A DNA stretch of 41,535 nt from Xenorhabdus khoisanae (GCF_001037465.1 NZ_LFCV01000066.1:1-41535); one strand, 5' to 3'; positions 9,271 to 19,635 are shown, counted from the first letter of the stretch. Notes: generated from the letters alone by a model not told the origin. Made by a program: numbers and translations.

Positions 9271-10700
9271 AATTTATCAAAATACCCCGATCGTTATTCC
9301 ACCAACTGCTGCTGTTTTTTGGCGTACCGCTGCTGTTATTGGGCTGTGCTTCTGTTTATAGCCAGTATGTCAGCGTGAAGAGTGCTGCAACGCTGGCTTA
9401 TGATCGAACGTTGCTGGCATCAGCAAGAACGGTTGCTGAACGTCTGGTTGTCCGGGATAAACATTTGATTGTCGATGTCCCTTATGTTGTCTTGGATAGT
9501 TTTGAGCGCAATACAAATGATCGTCTGTATTATCAAATCATCTCCCCTGAGGGGAAAACCGTTTCAGGAGCCGATAACCTGCCTCTCATACCTCAACATG
9601 TTCAACGTTCACCATTGTACACGGCACTGGCATATTTTTATGATGCAGAATACCGGGGACAGCCTATACGCGTCGTGGCATTGTACCAACCCGTCAACGA
9701 GGGCGGCATAATGGGAATGGCGTTGATATTAGTGGCTGAAACGGTGATTTCTCGCCAATACATGACGCAGCAATTACTGTTTTCTTCGTTGGTGAGTCAG
9801 GGGACGGTTGTATTATTAACGTCGCTTCTGGCTTATATTCTGTTAAAGCAATTGCTTAAGCCGCTACGAAAGCTGTCAGGCATTATGATCAGACGCCCAG
9901 CTAATAACCTCACGCCATTACCGAATATTTTGCCGTGGTCTGAGCTTTCTCCATTGCTTCAGGCATTCAACCGATATATCGAAAGACTGAAATTAATGGT
10001 TGGACGCCAAGAACGATTCAGTGCGGATGCCTCTCATCAGCTTAGAACGCCTCTAGCTGTACTGAAAACACAGGTGGCGGTAGCTCGTAGTGATCAAAAC
10101 TCAGATCAGAGGGAAACAATACTGGCAGCGATTGACAACAGTTTGGACAATATGATTTTGCTGACCGACCGCTTATTGCAACTATCACAATTGAAAGTAC
10201 ATGAAAAGGAAGCAATACAAAACTATCAGCCAGTTAATATCGTAGAATTGTTGCAACAAGCCTGCTTTTCCCGTTTGCAGCAAGCAGAAAGTAAATGTAT
10301 TGATTTGGGTTATGAGGGGGAAGATTCCTTTTGGATCAAAGGTGAATCCGTCTTGTTAACAGAAATGTGTGCCAATTTGCTGGACAATGCCATCAAATAT
10401 ACTCCGCAAATGGGTGTGGTAACGGGGCGTGTGAAAATGACACCGGACAAAAAATACTGTTGTCTTGAAATTGACGATTCAGGGCCGGGTATTGCGCAAG
10501 ATGATATTAATCACTCTCTCATGGCATTTAACCGTTTGGGAAACTCTGCGGGGCTGGAGGGTGCAGGGTTAGGGCTGACTATCGTCAAAGAAATCAGCCT
10601 GTATCACGGCGCTACTCTCCAGCTTTTACCCAGCGAAATGTTGGGAGGATTATTGGTCCGGGTTGTCTTCCGGCTTTCTACGAGTGAGCGGAATGCGTAA
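9267..10700 (+). CDS. tctE: Sensor histidine kinase TctE
   Basis: A 477-aa membrane sensor kinase that partners TctD. The N-terminal transmembrane segment (about residues 13-30) and a second (about 169-193) flank a periplasmic sensing region. The H-box FSADASHQLRTPLAVLKTQ contains phospho-acceptor His257. The ATPase part has NLLDNAIKYTP (N box), DDSGPGI (G1) and GAGLGLTIVKEI (G2). Start overlaps tctD by ATGA, so the two are co-translated. Its last 51 bases overlap the convergent EamA gene. Confidence 0.92.
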   Translation: MKFIKIPRSLFHQLLLFFGVPLLLLGCASVYSQYVSVKSAATLAYDRTLLASARTVAERLVVRDKHLIVDVPYVVLDSFERNTNDRLYYQIISPEGKTVSGADNLPLIPQHVQRSPLYTALAYFYDAEYRGQPIRVVALYQPVNEGGIMGMALILVAETVISRQYMTQQLLFSSLVSQGTVVLLTSLLAYILLKQLLKPLRKLSGIMIRRPANNLTPLPNILPWSELSPLLQAFNRYIERLKLMVGRQERFSADASHQLRTPLAVLKTQVAVARSDQNSDQRETILAAIDNSLDNMILLTDRLLQLSQLKVHEKEAIQNYQPVNIVELLQQACFSRLQQAESKCIDLGYEGEDSFWIKGESVLLTEMCANLLDNAIKYTPQMGVVTGRVKMTPDKKYCCLEIDDSGPGIAQDDINHSLMAFNRLGNSAGLEGAGLGLTIVKEISLYHGATLQLLPSEMLGGLLVRVVFRLSTSERNA

Positions 10701-11552
10701 TTGCTGTGCGAGTATCACGCCTCCCAACACAATACCTCCTCCAATTAGGTGATAACTGTGCATCTCTTCATGAAGAACCACGATAGCAATGAGGGCCGTA
10801 AATACGGGAGCCAGATTCATAAAAATAGAAGTCATATTTGCACCAATACGAATTACGCCCTGTATCCACATATAGGGAGCAATAATCGATGCTGGGATGC
10901 CGGCAAATAAGACAAGAGAGATATTATCGGCTGTTAACTGAACATTTTCTGCCATCATGAAGTTAGGCAGAAGTAATAAAACGCCAAACCCGATTTGTAC
11001 ATAGAGTGATTGCCAGTTGGGTAAGGAGATTGCCCAGCGTTTTGTTAAAACACCATATAAGGCGTAAGAAGCGGCAGCAATAAACATCATGACTTCTCCG
11101 ATACCCAGCCCATGTTGTAATAGGGAGGCAGGATTTCCTTCGCTGACAAGCCACATAAGGCCGAACAAAGATAAAACTGTGCCAAGGGTGATGCCGACAG
11201 TAGGAGCAACTCGCAAGGCAAATATACTGATAATGACGGTCAATAAGGGAATCAATGAAGTAAAAATACCAATTATTGTCGCACTGACAGTATGGGCAGC
11301 ATAGTATGCCAGACTTTGGTTAAGTACCATGCCCAGAGAGCCTAAAACCAATAACTTCCACCAATATTGGGCAACGAGTTTCCGTTGTTTCAGGACGGGC
11401 AATAAGACGAAAGGAGTTAAAGTCAGGAAGGCAATGAACCAGCGATAAAAAGCAATGGCAGCAGGTTCAATTACGGTGGCGGCAGCTTTACTGACCACGG
11501 CATTGATTGACCAGATCAATACAGCCACGAGGGGAAACAATAAATTCTTCAT
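10650..11552 (-). CDS. EamA-family (DMT) transporter
   Basis: A 300-aa drug/metabolite transporter superfamily protein with ten predicted transmembrane helices in two five-helix EamA halves (about residues 1-140 and 150-285). Features include SINAVVSKAA in helix 1, FYRWFIAFLTL in helix 2, and the repeat-half signature with HEEMHSYHLIGGGIVLGGVILA near the end. I start at ATG 11552; a TTG one codon earlier is also open. These proteins often export amino acids or other metabolites; no substrate is evident. It diverges from an AraC regulator, which likely controls it. The 3' end overlaps tctE by 51 bp on the opposite strand. Confidence 0.85.
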   Translation of the reverse strand: MKNLLFPLVAVLIWSINAVVSKAAATVIEPAAIAFYRWFIAFLTLTPFVLLPVLKQRKLVAQYWWKLLVLGSLGMVLNQSLAYYAAHTVSATIIGIFTSLIPLLTVIISIFALRVAPTVGITLGTVLSLFGLMWLVSEGNPASLLQHGLGIGEVMMFIAAASYALYGVLTKRWAISLPNWQSLYVQIGFGVLLLLPNFMMAENVQLTADNISLVLFAGIPASIIAPYMWIQGVIRIGANMTSIFMNLAPVFTALIAIVVLHEEMHSYHLIGGGIVLGGVILAQQLRIPLTRRKPEDNPDQ

Positions 11553-11771
11553 CAAGCTAAATTTTTTATGTAAGTTTATAGTCTGATTAGTTTAGCAGTG
11601 ACCGATTTATTATATATATTGATAATCAGCCAACAGATGTGGCAATTAAGACAAAATACCTATACCTAATAGATTAAGCATCAATTTCAAAGATAAAAAA
11701 ACCATTCCCTTAATTAGATTATGGATAAAAGGCTGGGGGAATAAATGCTCGAAAGATCAGAGGTGAACCAT

Positions 11772-12524
11772 ATGGAATTTCAGCCAATGATGCCAAATAC
11801 ACTTTCTTTTCGTGATGAAATGCTGAACGCTGATACTGAATGTAGATTACATACCCATCCCTTTGGGCAGTTAATCTATGTTGTTTGTGGTGTCATGGAA
11901 ACTCAGGTGGGAAGGCAGCGATTCCTTGCACCACCCGAATTTTGTATTTGGATACCCCAAAATATCGCACACTCAAGTTATAACCGGAAAGCGATGCGAT
12001 TTTGGATAATTGATATTTCTCCGCAATGGACAGATACCTTACCTCAACAGCCTTGCATTATCCGACTGAGCAGTATCTTTAATATCATTATGGCGGATTT
12101 TTTTGAACGGAAAATCAGACAGCCAAGAACCGAAAAAGACAGGCGTTTGGCACAAATATTGATTGATCAGTTGGAACTGTCACCAAGTCAATGCACCTAT
12201 TTGCCTTCTTCAAAAGATAAATTACTCGCCCCAATATTACAGATGCTGGAGCGTAATCCGGCGGATAACACTTCTTTAGCTGAATGGGCCAAAAGGCGTT
12301 ATACCTCAGAAAGAACTTTATCGCGGCGGTGTCGGCAGGAGTTGGGAATGTCATTCGGTGAATGGCGGCAGCGGTTACGTTTTCTGCACGCCATATCCTT
12401 ATTGGAACAGGGTAAAAATGTCTATGAAGTCGCATTTGATGTGGGCTATAGCTCATCATCGGCTTTCATTGCCATGTTTCAGCAACTTTCTGGTACGACG
12501 CCAGAGCGTTTTAGGAAAGGCTGA
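11772..12524 (+). CDS. AraC-family transcriptional regulator
   Basis: A 250-aa regulator with an N-terminal cupin-like sensing domain (HTHPFGQLIYVVCGVMETQ and FCIWIPQNIAHSS) and a C-terminal pair of helix-turn-helix motifs (LAEWAKRRYTSERTLSRRC and VYEVAFDVGYSSSSAFIAMF, ending TTPERFR). The start at 11772 follows AGAGGTGA; ATG 11745, preceded by GGGGGA, would add nine residues and is equally possible. It is divergent from the EamA transporter, an arrangement typical of regulators of metabolite exporters. The stop codon begins a half copy of the Xenorhabdus/Photorhabdus-type intergenic element. Confidence 0.85.
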   Translation: MEFQPMMPNTLSFRDEMLNADTECRLHTHPFGQLIYVVCGVMETQVGRQRFLAPPEFCIWIPQNIAHSSYNRKAMRFWIIDISPQWTDTLPQQPCIIRLSSIFNIIMADFFERKIRQPRTEKDRRLAQILIDQLELSPSQCTYLPSSKDKLLAPILQMLERNPADNTSLAEWAKRRYTSERTLSRRCRQELGMSFGEWRQRLRFLHAISLLEQGKNVYEVAFDVGYSSSSAFIAMFQQLSGTTPERFRKG

Positions 12525-12548
12525 TTTGAAAGATGAAGGGAATATAGG
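12525..12548 (+). repeat. Half copy of intergenic palindromic element
   Basis: ATTTGAAAGATGAAGGGAATATA matches the right half of the elements at 16514-16574 and 22356-22416. No left half is seen nearby, so it is a remnant or the shortest form. Confidence 0.4.
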
Positions 12549-12602
12549 TTTTATGCAGATAAAATGGCAGAATAGCAGATCCCGCCCATTTAAAGCCGTT
12601 GG

Positions 12603-13739
12603 ATGAGAAAAGTGAAAATATTGGTTGATGAAAATATGCCTTATGCTGAACAGCTCTTTCAGCAATTGGGGGAAGTACAGGCAATTTCGGGGCGTCCAGT
12701 GCCTGAGGGAGTTTTGGAACATGCGGATGCCTTTATGGTGCGTTCTGTCACTAAAGTTAATGAATCCTTGTTGCAAGGCAGCTCAATAAAATTTGTGGGT
12801 ACTGCCACTGCGGGTATGGATCATATTGATCAGCAATGGCTGGCGCAGGCAGGAATTGGTTTTTCCGCTGCTCCCGGCTGTAATGCGATTGCGGTTGTTG
12901 AGTATGTATTTTCTGCACTGATGTTATTGGCTGAACAAGATCAGTTTCAACTCAAAGATAAAACGGTTGGAATTATCGGTGTTGGTAATGTCGGCGGGCG
13001 CCTGGCTGATCGGCTGACGGCTTTGGGCGTGAAAACATTACTGTGCGATCCTCCACGCGCTGATCGGGGTGATGAAGGTGAATTTTGGCCTTTAGAAAAA
13101 TTAGTGAAAGAAGCGGACATTCTGACTTTTCATACGCCCTTTAATCAATCTGGCCCATATCAAACCTATCATTTAGCAGATGAAAAATTACTTTCTGCAT
13201 TACCAGCTAACCGAATTTTGATTAACGCCAGCCGAGGTGAGGTGGTTGATAATCAAGCATTACTTTCTGTGCTGCAAAGTGGAAAAAAATTACGTGTAGT
13301 GCTTGATGTTTGGGAGCCAGAGCCTAACCTTTCACTGCCTTTACTGGAATTGATTGATATTGGTACTCCCCATATTGCGGGCTATACCCTGGAGGGTAAG
13401 GCTCGGGGGACAACTCAGGTTTTTGAAGCCTATTGTGAATTTCTGGGGCAACCACGCAAAACAGAATTGTCTGAGCTGCTGCCCACTCCTGATTTCAGCC
13501 AGATCACCCTACAAGGTGAAGTGACACAAAGCATCCTGAAGCGCTTGATGCATTTAGTGTATGATGTGCGCCGTGATGATGCACCTTTACGTCAGGTTGC
13601 AGGTCAAGAAGGGGCTTTTGACCAGTTGCGCAAACATTATCCAGAACGTCGGGAATGGTCTTCCTTGACAGTGTATTGTGATTCAGAAAAAAGCGCTCGA
13701 TTACTATCCCAGATTGGGTTTAACGCAAAACTGGGTTAA
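12603..13739 (+). CDS. pdxB: Erythronate-4-phosphate dehydrogenase
   Basis: A 378-aa D-2-hydroxyacid dehydrogenase of the deoxyxylulose 5-phosphate-dependent pyridoxal phosphate pathway; it oxidises 4-phosphoerythronate using NAD. The NAD-binding loop is [17 protein letters not shown] (about residues 121-137). The substrate loop [11 protein letters not shown] and the catalytic segments [11 protein letters not shown] (Arg), WEPEPNLS (Glu) and [16 protein letters not shown] (His) are visible. The C-terminal domain unique to PdxB is present. Length equals E. coli PdxB. A GTG at 12612 is an alternative start that matches [12 protein letters not shown] better. The last codons lie in a tandem repeat. 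Confidence 0.95.
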   Translation: MRKVKILVDENMPYAEQLFQQLGEVQAISGRPVPEGVLEHADAFMVRSVTKVNESLLQGSSIKFVGTATAGMDHIDQQWLAQAGIGFSAAPGCNAIAVVEYVFSALMLLAEQDQFQLKDKTVGIIGVGNVGGRLADRLTALGVKTLLCDPPRADRGDEGEFWPLEKLVKEADILTFHTPFNQSGPYQTYHLADEKLLSALPANRILINASRGEVVDNQALLSVLQSGKKLRVVLDVWEPEPNLSLPLLELIDIGTPHIAGYTLEGKARGTTQVFEAYCEFLGQPRKTELSELLPTPDFSQITLQGEVTQSILKRLMHLVYDVRRDDAPLRQVAGQEGAFDQLRKHYPERREWSSLTVYCDSEKSARLLSQIGFNAKLG

Positions 13740-13780
13740 CACAAAACTGAGTTTAACGCTCAAGTGATTTAACACAGGCA
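13715..13780 (+). repeat. Four 16-17-bp tandem repeats over the pdxB 3' end
   Basis: Units at 13715-13731, 13732-13747, 13748-13764 and 13765-13780 alternate 17 and 16 bp: tgggtttaacgcaaaac, tgggttaacacaaaac, tgagtttaacgctcaag, tgatttaacacaggca. The first encodes the last pdxB residues, the second holds its stop, and the fourth runs into the left arm of the hairpin at 13774-13795. Confidence 0.75.
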
Positions 13781-13795
13781 GGAACTCCTGCCTGT
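13774..13795 (+). terminator. Hairpin between pdxB and usg
   Basis: ACAGGCAGG (13774-13782) and CCTGCCTGT (13787-13795) form a perfect 9-bp GC-rich stem with an AACT loop, 35 bp after the pdxB stop. There is no T-run, so it may be a processing or attenuating hairpin. Its core CAGGAACTCCTG also occurs at 22445-22456. Confidence 0.5.
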
Positions 13796-13826
13796 CAGCA
13801 AAATGAAAGAAGTGGAGAAAACCAAC

Positions 13827-14837
13827 ATGTCTGAAGGTTGGAATATTGCGCTCTTGGGTGCAACAGGCGCAGTAGGTGAGGCGATATTGGCGTTATTACA
13901 GGAACGCCAATTTCCGGTTGGTGAACTGCATCTTCTTGCCAGTGAACAAAGTGTCGGAAAGATCCAGCGTTTTAATGGCAAAAACATCACCGTTCGTGAT
14001 GTGGCAGAATTTGACTGGTCACAGGTACAGCTTGCGTTTTTTGCCGCGACAATGGAAGCAACAGCGCAGCATATTGAAAAAGCAACAGAGTCTGGCTGTC
14101 TGGTGATTGACAGCAGTGGCCTGTTTGCAGCAGAGCCGGATATACCTTTGGTTGTTCCCGGCGTTAACCCACATGTATTGGCGGAGTACCGTAACCGTAA
14201 CATCATCGCTGTGGCTGATAGCTCAACAAGTCAGGTTCTGACAGCCATCAAACCATTGATCGACGCGGCTGGCATTGCCCGTTTACATTTCACCAATATA
14301 TTGCCGATTTCTGTGCATGGTAAAGCAGCCATTGATGAACTGGCTGGTCAGAGTGCTCGTTTATTAAATGGCATTCCACCGGATGAAGGCCGTTTCAGCA
14401 AACAATTGGCTTTTAATTTACTGCCTTTATTACCTGATGTTGAAGGTACTGTGCGTGAAGAGCGCCGTATTGTCGACCAAATTCGCAGAATATTGCAGGA
14501 TGAAGGTCTGCCGGTTTCCGTAAGTTGTGTGCAGTCTTCCGTGTTCTATGGTATTGCGCAGATGGTAAATTTGGAGACATTACGTCCGGTTGGAACAGAA
14601 GAAGCGCGTGGTGAATTTGAACGTCTTGAGGAAATTCAGGTCTCAGAAGAGGGCGATTATCCGACTCAGGTGACTGATGCTTCTGGTCATGATGGTTTGA
14701 GCATAGGTTGCCTGCGCCATGACTATGGTATGCCAGAAATGCTGCAATTTTGGTCGGTTGCCGATAATATCCGTTTTGGCGGCGCATTGATGGCGGTTGA
14801 AGTTGCAGAAAAACTGATGCAGGAGCAATTTTACTGA
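13827..14837 (+). CDS. usg: USG-1 protein, aspartate-semialdehyde dehydrogenase-like
   Basis: A 336-aa paralogue of aspartate-beta-semialdehyde dehydrogenase (Asd). [16 protein letters not shown] is the NADP loop at the N-terminus. Where Asd has its catalytic Cys, this protein reads [13 protein letters not shown], so the nucleophile is missing and ordinary Asd activity is unlikely. That matches E. coli Usg, which sits between pdxB and truA and has no established function. I start at 13827 (MSEGWN), preceded by GGAG, instead of the in-frame ATG 13803, which lacks a ribosome site. The stop overlaps the truA start (TGATG). Confidence 0.9.
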   Translation: MSEGWNIALLGATGAVGEAILALLQERQFPVGELHLLASEQSVGKIQRFNGKNITVRDVAEFDWSQVQLAFFAATMEATAQHIEKATESGCLVIDSSGLFAAEPDIPLVVPGVNPHVLAEYRNRNIIAVADSSTSQVLTAIKPLIDAAGIARLHFTNILPISVHGKAAIDELAGQSARLLNGIPPDEGRFSKQLAFNLLPLLPDVEGTVREERRIVDQIRRILQDEGLPVSVSCVQSSVFYGIAQMVNLETLRPVGTEEARGEFERLEEIQVSEEGDYPTQVTDASGHDGLSIGCLRHDYGMPEMLQFWSVADNIRFGGALMAVEVAEKLMQEQFY

Positions 14838-15682
14838 TGTCTGATACAGAGCTGGATCAGTCTGTGCCAGAAGCAAAGAGAGTGAAAATTGCACTGGGGA
14901 TTGAATATGACGGCAGCCGATATTATGGTTGGCAGCGCCAGCAAGAAGTGAGAAGCGTACAGGCGTGTTTGGAAAAAGCCCTGTCGAAAGTCGCGAATGA
15001 GCCTATTTCAGTTTTTTGTGCCGGCAGAACGGATGCGGGAGTTCACGCAACCGGGCAGGTAGTGCATTTTGAAACTTCGGCGCAACGTAAAGAGGCCGCA
15101 TGGACAATGGGAGTAAATACCCATTTGCCGTCGGATATTGCCGTTCGTTGGGTCAAAATGGCAGATGATGAATTTCATGCCCGTTTCAGTGCAACCGCTC
15201 GCCGTTATCGCTATGTGATTTTTAACCATCGCTATCGTCCGGCAGTATTGGCACAGGGTGTCACGCATTTTCACTATCCATTGGATGAGAAAAAAATGCA
15301 TGAAGCGGCACAGAGCCTATTGGGAGAAAATGACTTTACTTCTTTCAGGGCGGTGCAGTGTCAGTCCAATTCACCGTGGCGCAATATGATGCATATTAAT
15401 GTCAGCCGGTATGGACATTATATTGTTGTGGATATCAAGGCGAATGCCTTTGTTCATCACATGGTGCGCAATATCGTTGGTAGCTTACTGGAAATTGGCT
15501 GTGGCAATCAGGACATCGGCTGGATGGCTGAACTATTGGCATTGAAAGACAGAACCAAAGCGGCGGCAACGGCCAAGGCTGAAGGGCTATATTTGGTTGC
15601 TGTGGATTATCCTGAACACTTTGGTTTACCTGAACCCATGATGGGACCACTGTTTCTGGGAAATGATTTAGTTTCTGGCTAA
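14837..15682 (+). CDS. truA: tRNA pseudouridine(38-40) synthase TruA
   Basis: A 281-aa pseudouridine synthase that modifies positions 38, 39 and 40 in the tRNA anticodon arm. The catalytic Asp66 lies in [16 protein letters not shown]. Other family landmarks are [19 protein letters not shown] near the N-terminus, [10 protein letters not shown] in the middle, and [19 protein letters not shown] near the C-terminus. It overlaps usg by one base and so is probably translationally coupled. E. coli TruA is 270 aa; this one has about ten extra residues at the N-terminus. Confidence 0.96.
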   Translation: MSDTELDQSVPEAKRVKIALGIEYDGSRYYGWQRQQEVRSVQACLEKALSKVANEPISVFCAGRTDAGVHATGQVVHFETSAQRKEAAWTMGVNTHLPSDIAVRWVKMADDEFHARFSATARRYRYVIFNHRYRPAVLAQGVTHFHYPLDEKKMHEAAQSLLGENDFTSFRAVQCQSNSPWRNMMHINVSRYGHYIVVDIKANAFVHHMVRNIVGSLLEIGCGNQDIGWMAELLALKDRTKAAATAKAEGLYLVAVDYPEHFGLPEPMMGPLFLGNDLVSG

Positions 15683-15741
15683 CGATTTAATCTGACATTT
15701 TCGAATAGTGACAGGGATGTTCGTGTATAACGAGGAATATT

Positions 15742-16431
15742 ATGGAGTTTTTAACTCATTTTGTTGATTTTGCGAAATTTATTGTCGATTTTATTTTACA
15801 CATTGATGCTCATTTAGCTGAATTGGTTGCCAGCTATGGGGATTGGGTGTATGGCATCTTATTCCTGATTATATTTTGCGAAACAGGGCTGGTGGTTACG
15901 CCATTTTTACCGGGAGATTCTCTGCTATTTGTTGCGGGTGCGATCTCTGCATTAGATTCGAATAATCTTAATGTACATATTATGGTGGCCTTGATGATCA
16001 TGGCCGCAATTATTGGTGATGCTATAAACTATACTATTGGTCGAATTTTTGGTGAAAAATTATTTACCAATCCGAATTCAAAAATTTTCCGTCGCAGTTA
16101 TTTAGATAAAACTCATGGGTTTTATGAAAAACACGGTGGAAAAGCAATAATCTTGGCTCGATTTGTGCCAATTATTAGAACGTTTGCACCGTTTGTTGCA
16201 GGAATGGGGAAAATGTCTTATCGCCATTTTGCGGCTTATAATATCATCGGTGCATTTATCTGGGTGCTATTATTCACGTATGCAGGTTATTTATTCGGCG
16301 ATATGCCAATTGTACAGCAGAACCTGAAACTATTGATTGTTGCAATTATCTTTATTTCTATTCTGCCGGGCGTCATAGAAATTTGGCGTCATCGCCGCGC
16401 TGCGTCAAAAAAAGCAGCTGAGAGTAAGTAG
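15742..16431 (+). CDS. dedA: DedA family membrane protein
   Basis: A 229-aa polytopic inner membrane protein of the DedA/VTT family; members move or flip polyprenyl or phospholipid carriers and support envelope homeostasis. The family motif is visible in two parts: an E/F-P-G element ([15 protein letters not shown]) and the F/YxxxR plus G-rich element ([22 protein letters not shown]). Four to five membrane spans follow. The position between truA and accD is that of E. coli dedA (219 aa). A GAGGAATATT ribosome site precedes the start. Confidence 0.92.
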   Translation: MEFLTHFVDFAKFIVDFILHIDAHLAELVASYGDWVYGILFLIIFCETGLVVTPFLPGDSLLFVAGAISALDSNNLNVHIMVALMIMAAIIGDAINYTIGRIFGEKLFTNPNSKIFRRSYLDKTHGFYEKHGGKAIILARFVPIIRTFAPFVAGMGKMSYRHFAAYNIIGAFIWVLLFTYAGYLFGDMPIVQQNLKLLIVAIIFISILPGVIEIWRHRRAASKKAAESK

Positions 16432-16513
16432 ATAACCGTTAACAGGTTTGAGCAGTTTTTTATCCACACTGCAATGGCATTGTGGTTTAATGGCACGTAA
16501 AACAAAAGCTGGC

Positions 16514-16574
16514 ATCTACCCGATAGATCTCAGGCCACTGCTAATAAAGCTGTGGCTTGAAAGATGAAGGTATA
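16514..16574 (+). repeat. Intergenic palindromic element, diverged copy
   Basis: Begins atctacccgatagatctcag and ends ggcttgaaagatgaaggtata, an imperfect terminal inverted repeat. It aligns with the copy at 22356-22416, including the shared centre ATAAAGC. I recognise it as a short internally deleted form of a repeat common in Xenorhabdus and Photorhabdus intergenic regions; this rests on memory, not a search. It lies between dedA and accD. Confidence 0.55.
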
Positions 16575-16602
16575 AGCTAAATTCAGACGGAAAGGTTCAT
16601 TA

Positions 16603-17553
16603 ATGAGCTGGATTGAAAAGATTCTAAATAAAAGCAAAATAATGCAAACTCGCAAGGCAAGCATACCTGAAGGAGTTTGGACAAAATGCGATAGTTGTAG
16701 TCAGGTACTGTATCGTGCTGAATTAGAGCGTAATCTCGAAGTGTGTCCGAAATGTGACCACCATATGCGCATTTCAGCCCGCCAGAGACTGACCTCATTT
16801 TTGGATGAAGGCACCGGCACAGAATTAGGTAGTGAGTTGGAACCTAAAGATATTCTGAAGTTCCGCGATACCAAAAAGTACAAAGATCGTTTAGTTGCAG
16901 CCCAAAAGCTGACTAAGGAAAAAGACGCACTGATCGTCATGAAAGGCGCTTTACATGAGATGCCTGTTGTAGCAGGTGCATTTGAATTTAGCTTTATTGG
17001 CGGTTCAATGGGCTCTGTAGTTGGTGCGCGTTTTGTTCGTGCCGTTGAGCAGGCTTTGGAAGATAATTGCCCGCTCATCTGTTTTGCTACCAGTGGCGGG
17101 GCGCGTATGCAGGAAGCCCTGATGTCACTGATGCAGATGGCAAAAACCAGTGCTGCACTGGCAAAAATGCAAGATCGAGGTCTGCCTTATATCTGTGTTC
17201 TGACTAACCCGACAATGGGTGGTGTGACCGCAAGTATGGGGATGCTGGGTGATATTAATATCGCTGAACCTAAGGCATTGATTGGTTTTGCCGGCCCTCG
17301 CATCATAGAGCAGACAGTGCGTGAAAAGCTGCCGGAAGGTTTCCAGCGCAGTGAATTCTTACTGGAGAAAGGCGCAATTGACATGATCGTGCGTCGCCCA
17401 GAAATGCGCGAAAAAATTGCCAGCCTGGTTGCGATGTTGACTCACCAACCGCAACCGGGAACAGAGGCGAAGCCAGCAGCAGAAGTCGTTGTTGAACAAG
17501 CTGCTGATGCCGAAGCTGATATAAACATCAACACTAATAAAGAAGATGTCTGA
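16603..17553 (+). CDS. accD: Acetyl-CoA carboxylase carboxyltransferase beta subunit
   Basis: The 316-aa beta subunit of acetyl-CoA carboxyltransferase, which with AccA transfers the carboxyl group from carboxybiotin to acetyl-CoA to make malonyl-CoA for fatty acid synthesis. The N-terminal zinc ribbon has Cys29, Cys32, Cys48 and Cys51. The crotonase-like core follows, with [18 protein letters not shown] and [17 protein letters not shown]. The C-terminal tail after about residue 285 is low-complexity and acidic, as in relatives. It overlaps folC by 8 bp. Confidence 0.97.
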   Translation: MSWIEKILNKSKIMQTRKASIPEGVWTKCDSCSQVLYRAELERNLEVCPKCDHHMRISARQRLTSFLDEGTGTELGSELEPKDILKFRDTKKYKDRLVAAQKLTKEKDALIVMKGALHEMPVVAGAFEFSFIGGSMGSVVGARFVRAVEQALEDNCPLICFATSGGARMQEALMSLMQMAKTSAALAKMQDRGLPYICVLTNPTMGGVTASMGMLGDINIAEPKALIGFAGPRIIEQTVREKLPEGFQRSEFLLEKGAIDMIVRRPEMREKIASLVAMLTHQPQPGTEAKPAAEVVVEQAADAEADININTNKEDV

Positions 17554-18850
17554 TACTTTGCAAACTCCTCAAGCCACGTCGCCACTGATGACGTGGCTTT
17601 CCTATTTGGAAAACCTGCATACCAAAGCCATTGATATGGGGCTTGAGCGCGTGGGGAAACTCGGTGGTCAATTAGGCTTGCTGCATCCCGCGCCAAAAGT
17701 GATTACGGTGTCAGGTACTAATGGCAAGGGAACCACTTGCCATGCCCTTGAATCTATTTTTCTGGCCGCGGGTCTTAAGGTTGGCGTGTACAGTTCCCCG
17801 CATCTGGTACGCTATACCGAAAGAGTACGTATTCAGGGTAAGGAAGCGACAGAACAGGGCTTCTGCCGTGTATTTGCGGATATTGAAACCCAGCGTGGCG
17901 ATATCTCATTAACTTATTTTGAATATGGTACGTTGGCAGCGTTACAGCTTTTTAAAGAAGCCGATCTTGATGTTGTGATTCTGGAAGTTGGGCTGGGTGG
18001 ACGTCTGGATGCCACCAACATTGTGGATGCGGATGTTGCGGCAATCACCAGTATTGCATTGGATCATACGGATTGGTTGGGTTCTGATCGCGAACACATT
18101 GGTCGTGAAAAAGCGGGAATTTTCCGTCGCGGGCATTTTGCTGTGGTGGGGGAACCCGATATGCCACATGCGATTGCCGAAGTTGCAGGTGAATTGGGGG
18201 CTAAACTCTTTCGTCGTGGTGCGGACTGGCATTTCACTCAGGATAAAAATAGCTGGGCTTGGCTAACGGATGGGCAGCAATTCAGTGAATTGCCCTTACC
18301 CAATTTGCCACTGGCAAATGCTGCAACTGCGATGGGTGTGATCCACTGTTTATTGCAGCAGGACGATAAAATCAGCCGGGCAATTGATGAGCGGGCAATC
18401 CATGCGGGATTGATAAACGCCCAATTACCGGGACGTTTCCAAATCGTCAGGGAAAAACCGCTGGTTATTCTGGACGTGGCACATAATCCTCATGCTGCGG
18501 GTTATCTGGTTCAGAAACTGGCAGAACTGCCTCGTGCACCAGGCAGCAAAATTCGTGGTGTGATTGGCATGCTGAAAGACAAGGATATTGCGGGCACACT
18601 GGCTTGCCTTTCCCAGCAAATTGATGAATGGTATTGCGCATCATTGCATGAACTACGGGGTGCAGAGGCTGAGATATTGGCAGGGCAGCTTGCCCGTGCC
18701 CGTGCCCGGGCATTTGCAGAAGTTGAACCGGCATGGCAGCAGGCAATGGAAGATGCGTCAGAGCAGGATATCATTGTAGTTTGTGGTTCTTTCCACACCG
18801 TGGCGCATGTCATGGAGGCACTTGAGGAAGGGAGGGAACGTGGCAAGTAA
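17546..18850 (+). CDS. folC: Bifunctional dihydrofolate synthase / folylpolyglutamate synthase
   Basis: A 434-aa Mur-ligase-family ATP-dependent enzyme that adds glutamate to dihydropteroate and to folates. The P-loop [12 protein letters not shown] is at residues 55-66. Further family landmarks are [14 protein letters not shown] (substrate loop), [16 protein letters not shown], and [20 protein letters not shown], the metal and carbamate-lysine region. The C-terminal ligase domain has [16 protein letters not shown]. It overlaps accD by 8 bp and dedD by 11 bp, so the three are translationally linked. Confidence 0.96.
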   Translation: MSDTLQTPQATSPLMTWLSYLENLHTKAIDMGLERVGKLGGQLGLLHPAPKVITVSGTNGKGTTCHALESIFLAAGLKVGVYSSPHLVRYTERVRIQGKEATEQGFCRVFADIETQRGDISLTYFEYGTLAALQLFKEADLDVVILEVGLGGRLDATNIVDADVAAITSIALDHTDWLGSDREHIGREKAGIFRRGHFAVVGEPDMPHAIAEVAGELGAKLFRRGADWHFTQDKNSWAWLTDGQQFSELPLPNLPLANAATAMGVIHCLLQQDDKISRAIDERAIHAGLINAQLPGRFQIVREKPLVILDVAHNPHAAGYLVQKLAELPRAPGSKIRGVIGMLKDKDIAGTLACLSQQIDEWYCASLHELRGAEAEILAGQLARARARAFAEVEPAWQQAMEDASEQDIIVVCGSFHTVAHVMEALEEGRERGK

Positions 18851-19541
18851 ATTTCAAAATCGCTTAGTTGGAACTCTTGTTCTTGTAGCATTGGGCGTGG
18901 TTGTGCTGCCTATTATCTTTGACGGCGATAAGAAATATAACGAAGACCAGTTTGCTTCTATTCCATTAGTGCCAAAACCGGGTGATGAAGAAGATATTGA
19001 CTCGATCCCGCCATTGACGCAAAACATGCCAACCACTCCACCGGAAGGGGCGGCGGAAGCGATGCAAACACAAGCACAGCAGCAATCAGATTCAGAAACA
19101 GCTATATTGCCTGAGCTGTCGTCTTCTGAGCCAACTCAGATAACAGCACCGCCTGCTGTTATCACAAAAGAGCCGAAGGCAGCGGTTAACCCTGAACCTC
19201 CTCCTCAACCGAAAGTGGAAACTAAACCACAAACTCAGCCTGACACTCGTTCTGAAAACAAGCCAGAAGCTAAATCGAAGCCGGTAGAACAGGCTCCGCA
19301 AGCAGCGGCATATATTGTTCAGCTTGGCGCATTGAAAAATGCCGATAAAGTAGGCGAAATAGTGGCTAAACTGCGTCTTTCGGGGCATCAGGTATACACC
19401 ATTCCTTCGTCTCCGGTGCAGGGGCAATTGACACGAATTTATGTCGGCCCTAACGCCTCCCGACAAAAACTGGAATCTATTTTGTCCGAACTGAAAGAAA
19501 TCACAGGGTTAGAAGGGCAAATTAAAAACTATAAGCCATAA
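18840..19541 (+). CDS. dedD: Cell division protein DedD (SPOR domain)
   Basis: A 233-aa inner membrane protein that binds septal peptidoglycan and assists cell constriction. The N-terminal membrane anchor (LVGTLVLVALGVVVLPIIF, about residues 9-27) is followed by a Pro/Gln/Lys-rich linker (about 60-150) and a C-terminal SPOR domain (about 158-230; YIVQLGALKNADKVGEIVAKL). I use the GTG start at 18840, preceded by GGGAGGG, because it begins just before the membrane anchor; an in-frame start at 18783 lies deep in folC. Confidence 0.92.
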   Translation: MASKFQNRLVGTLVLVALGVVVLPIIFDGDKKYNEDQFASIPLVPKPGDEEDIDSIPPLTQNMPTTPPEGAAEAMQTQAQQQSDSETAILPELSSSEPTQITAPPAVITKEPKAAVNPEPPPQPKVETKPQTQPDTRSENKPEAKSKPVEQAPQAAAYIVQLGALKNADKVGEIVAKLRLSGHQVYTIPSSPVQGQLTRIYVGPNASRQKLESILSELKEITGLEGQIKNYKP

Positions 19542-19552
19542 TCGGATAGGCA

Positions 19553-19581
19553 CTTCACGGGAATCAAAATGTCCCGTGAAG
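19553..19581 (+). terminator. Hairpin after dedD
   Basis: CTTCACGGGA and TCCCGTGAAG form a perfect 10-bp stem with a 9-nt loop, beginning 11 bp after the dedD stop. The tail is A-rich, not T-rich, so termination would not be classical. It probably separates the accD-folC-dedD message from cvpA-purF. Confidence 0.55.
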
Positions 19582-19619
19582 GTATAAAAAATTATTTTCA
19601 GTAGAGTGATAAATCTACT

Positions 19620-19635
19620 GCGCAAACGTTTTCGT
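19620..19635 (+). promoter_or_regulatory. PurR operator upstream of cvpA-purF
   Basis: GCGCAAACGTTTTCGT matches the PurR box consensus ACGCAAACGTTTGCGT at 14 of 16 positions, including the central AAACGTTT. It lies 56 bp before cvpA and just before a possible -10 box TAGAAT (19643-19648). In E. coli PurR represses the same cvpA-purF-ubiX operon in response to purines. Confidence 0.85.

Noticed and set aside
13803-13826. ATG at 13803 as the usg start
   Set aside because: No ribosome site there; ATG 13827 has GGAG upstream and begins at the family start.
18783-18839. Earlier start of dedD inside folC
   Set aside because: Those residues read through folC sequence in another phase; GTG 18840 has a strong ribosome site and starts just before the membrane anchor.
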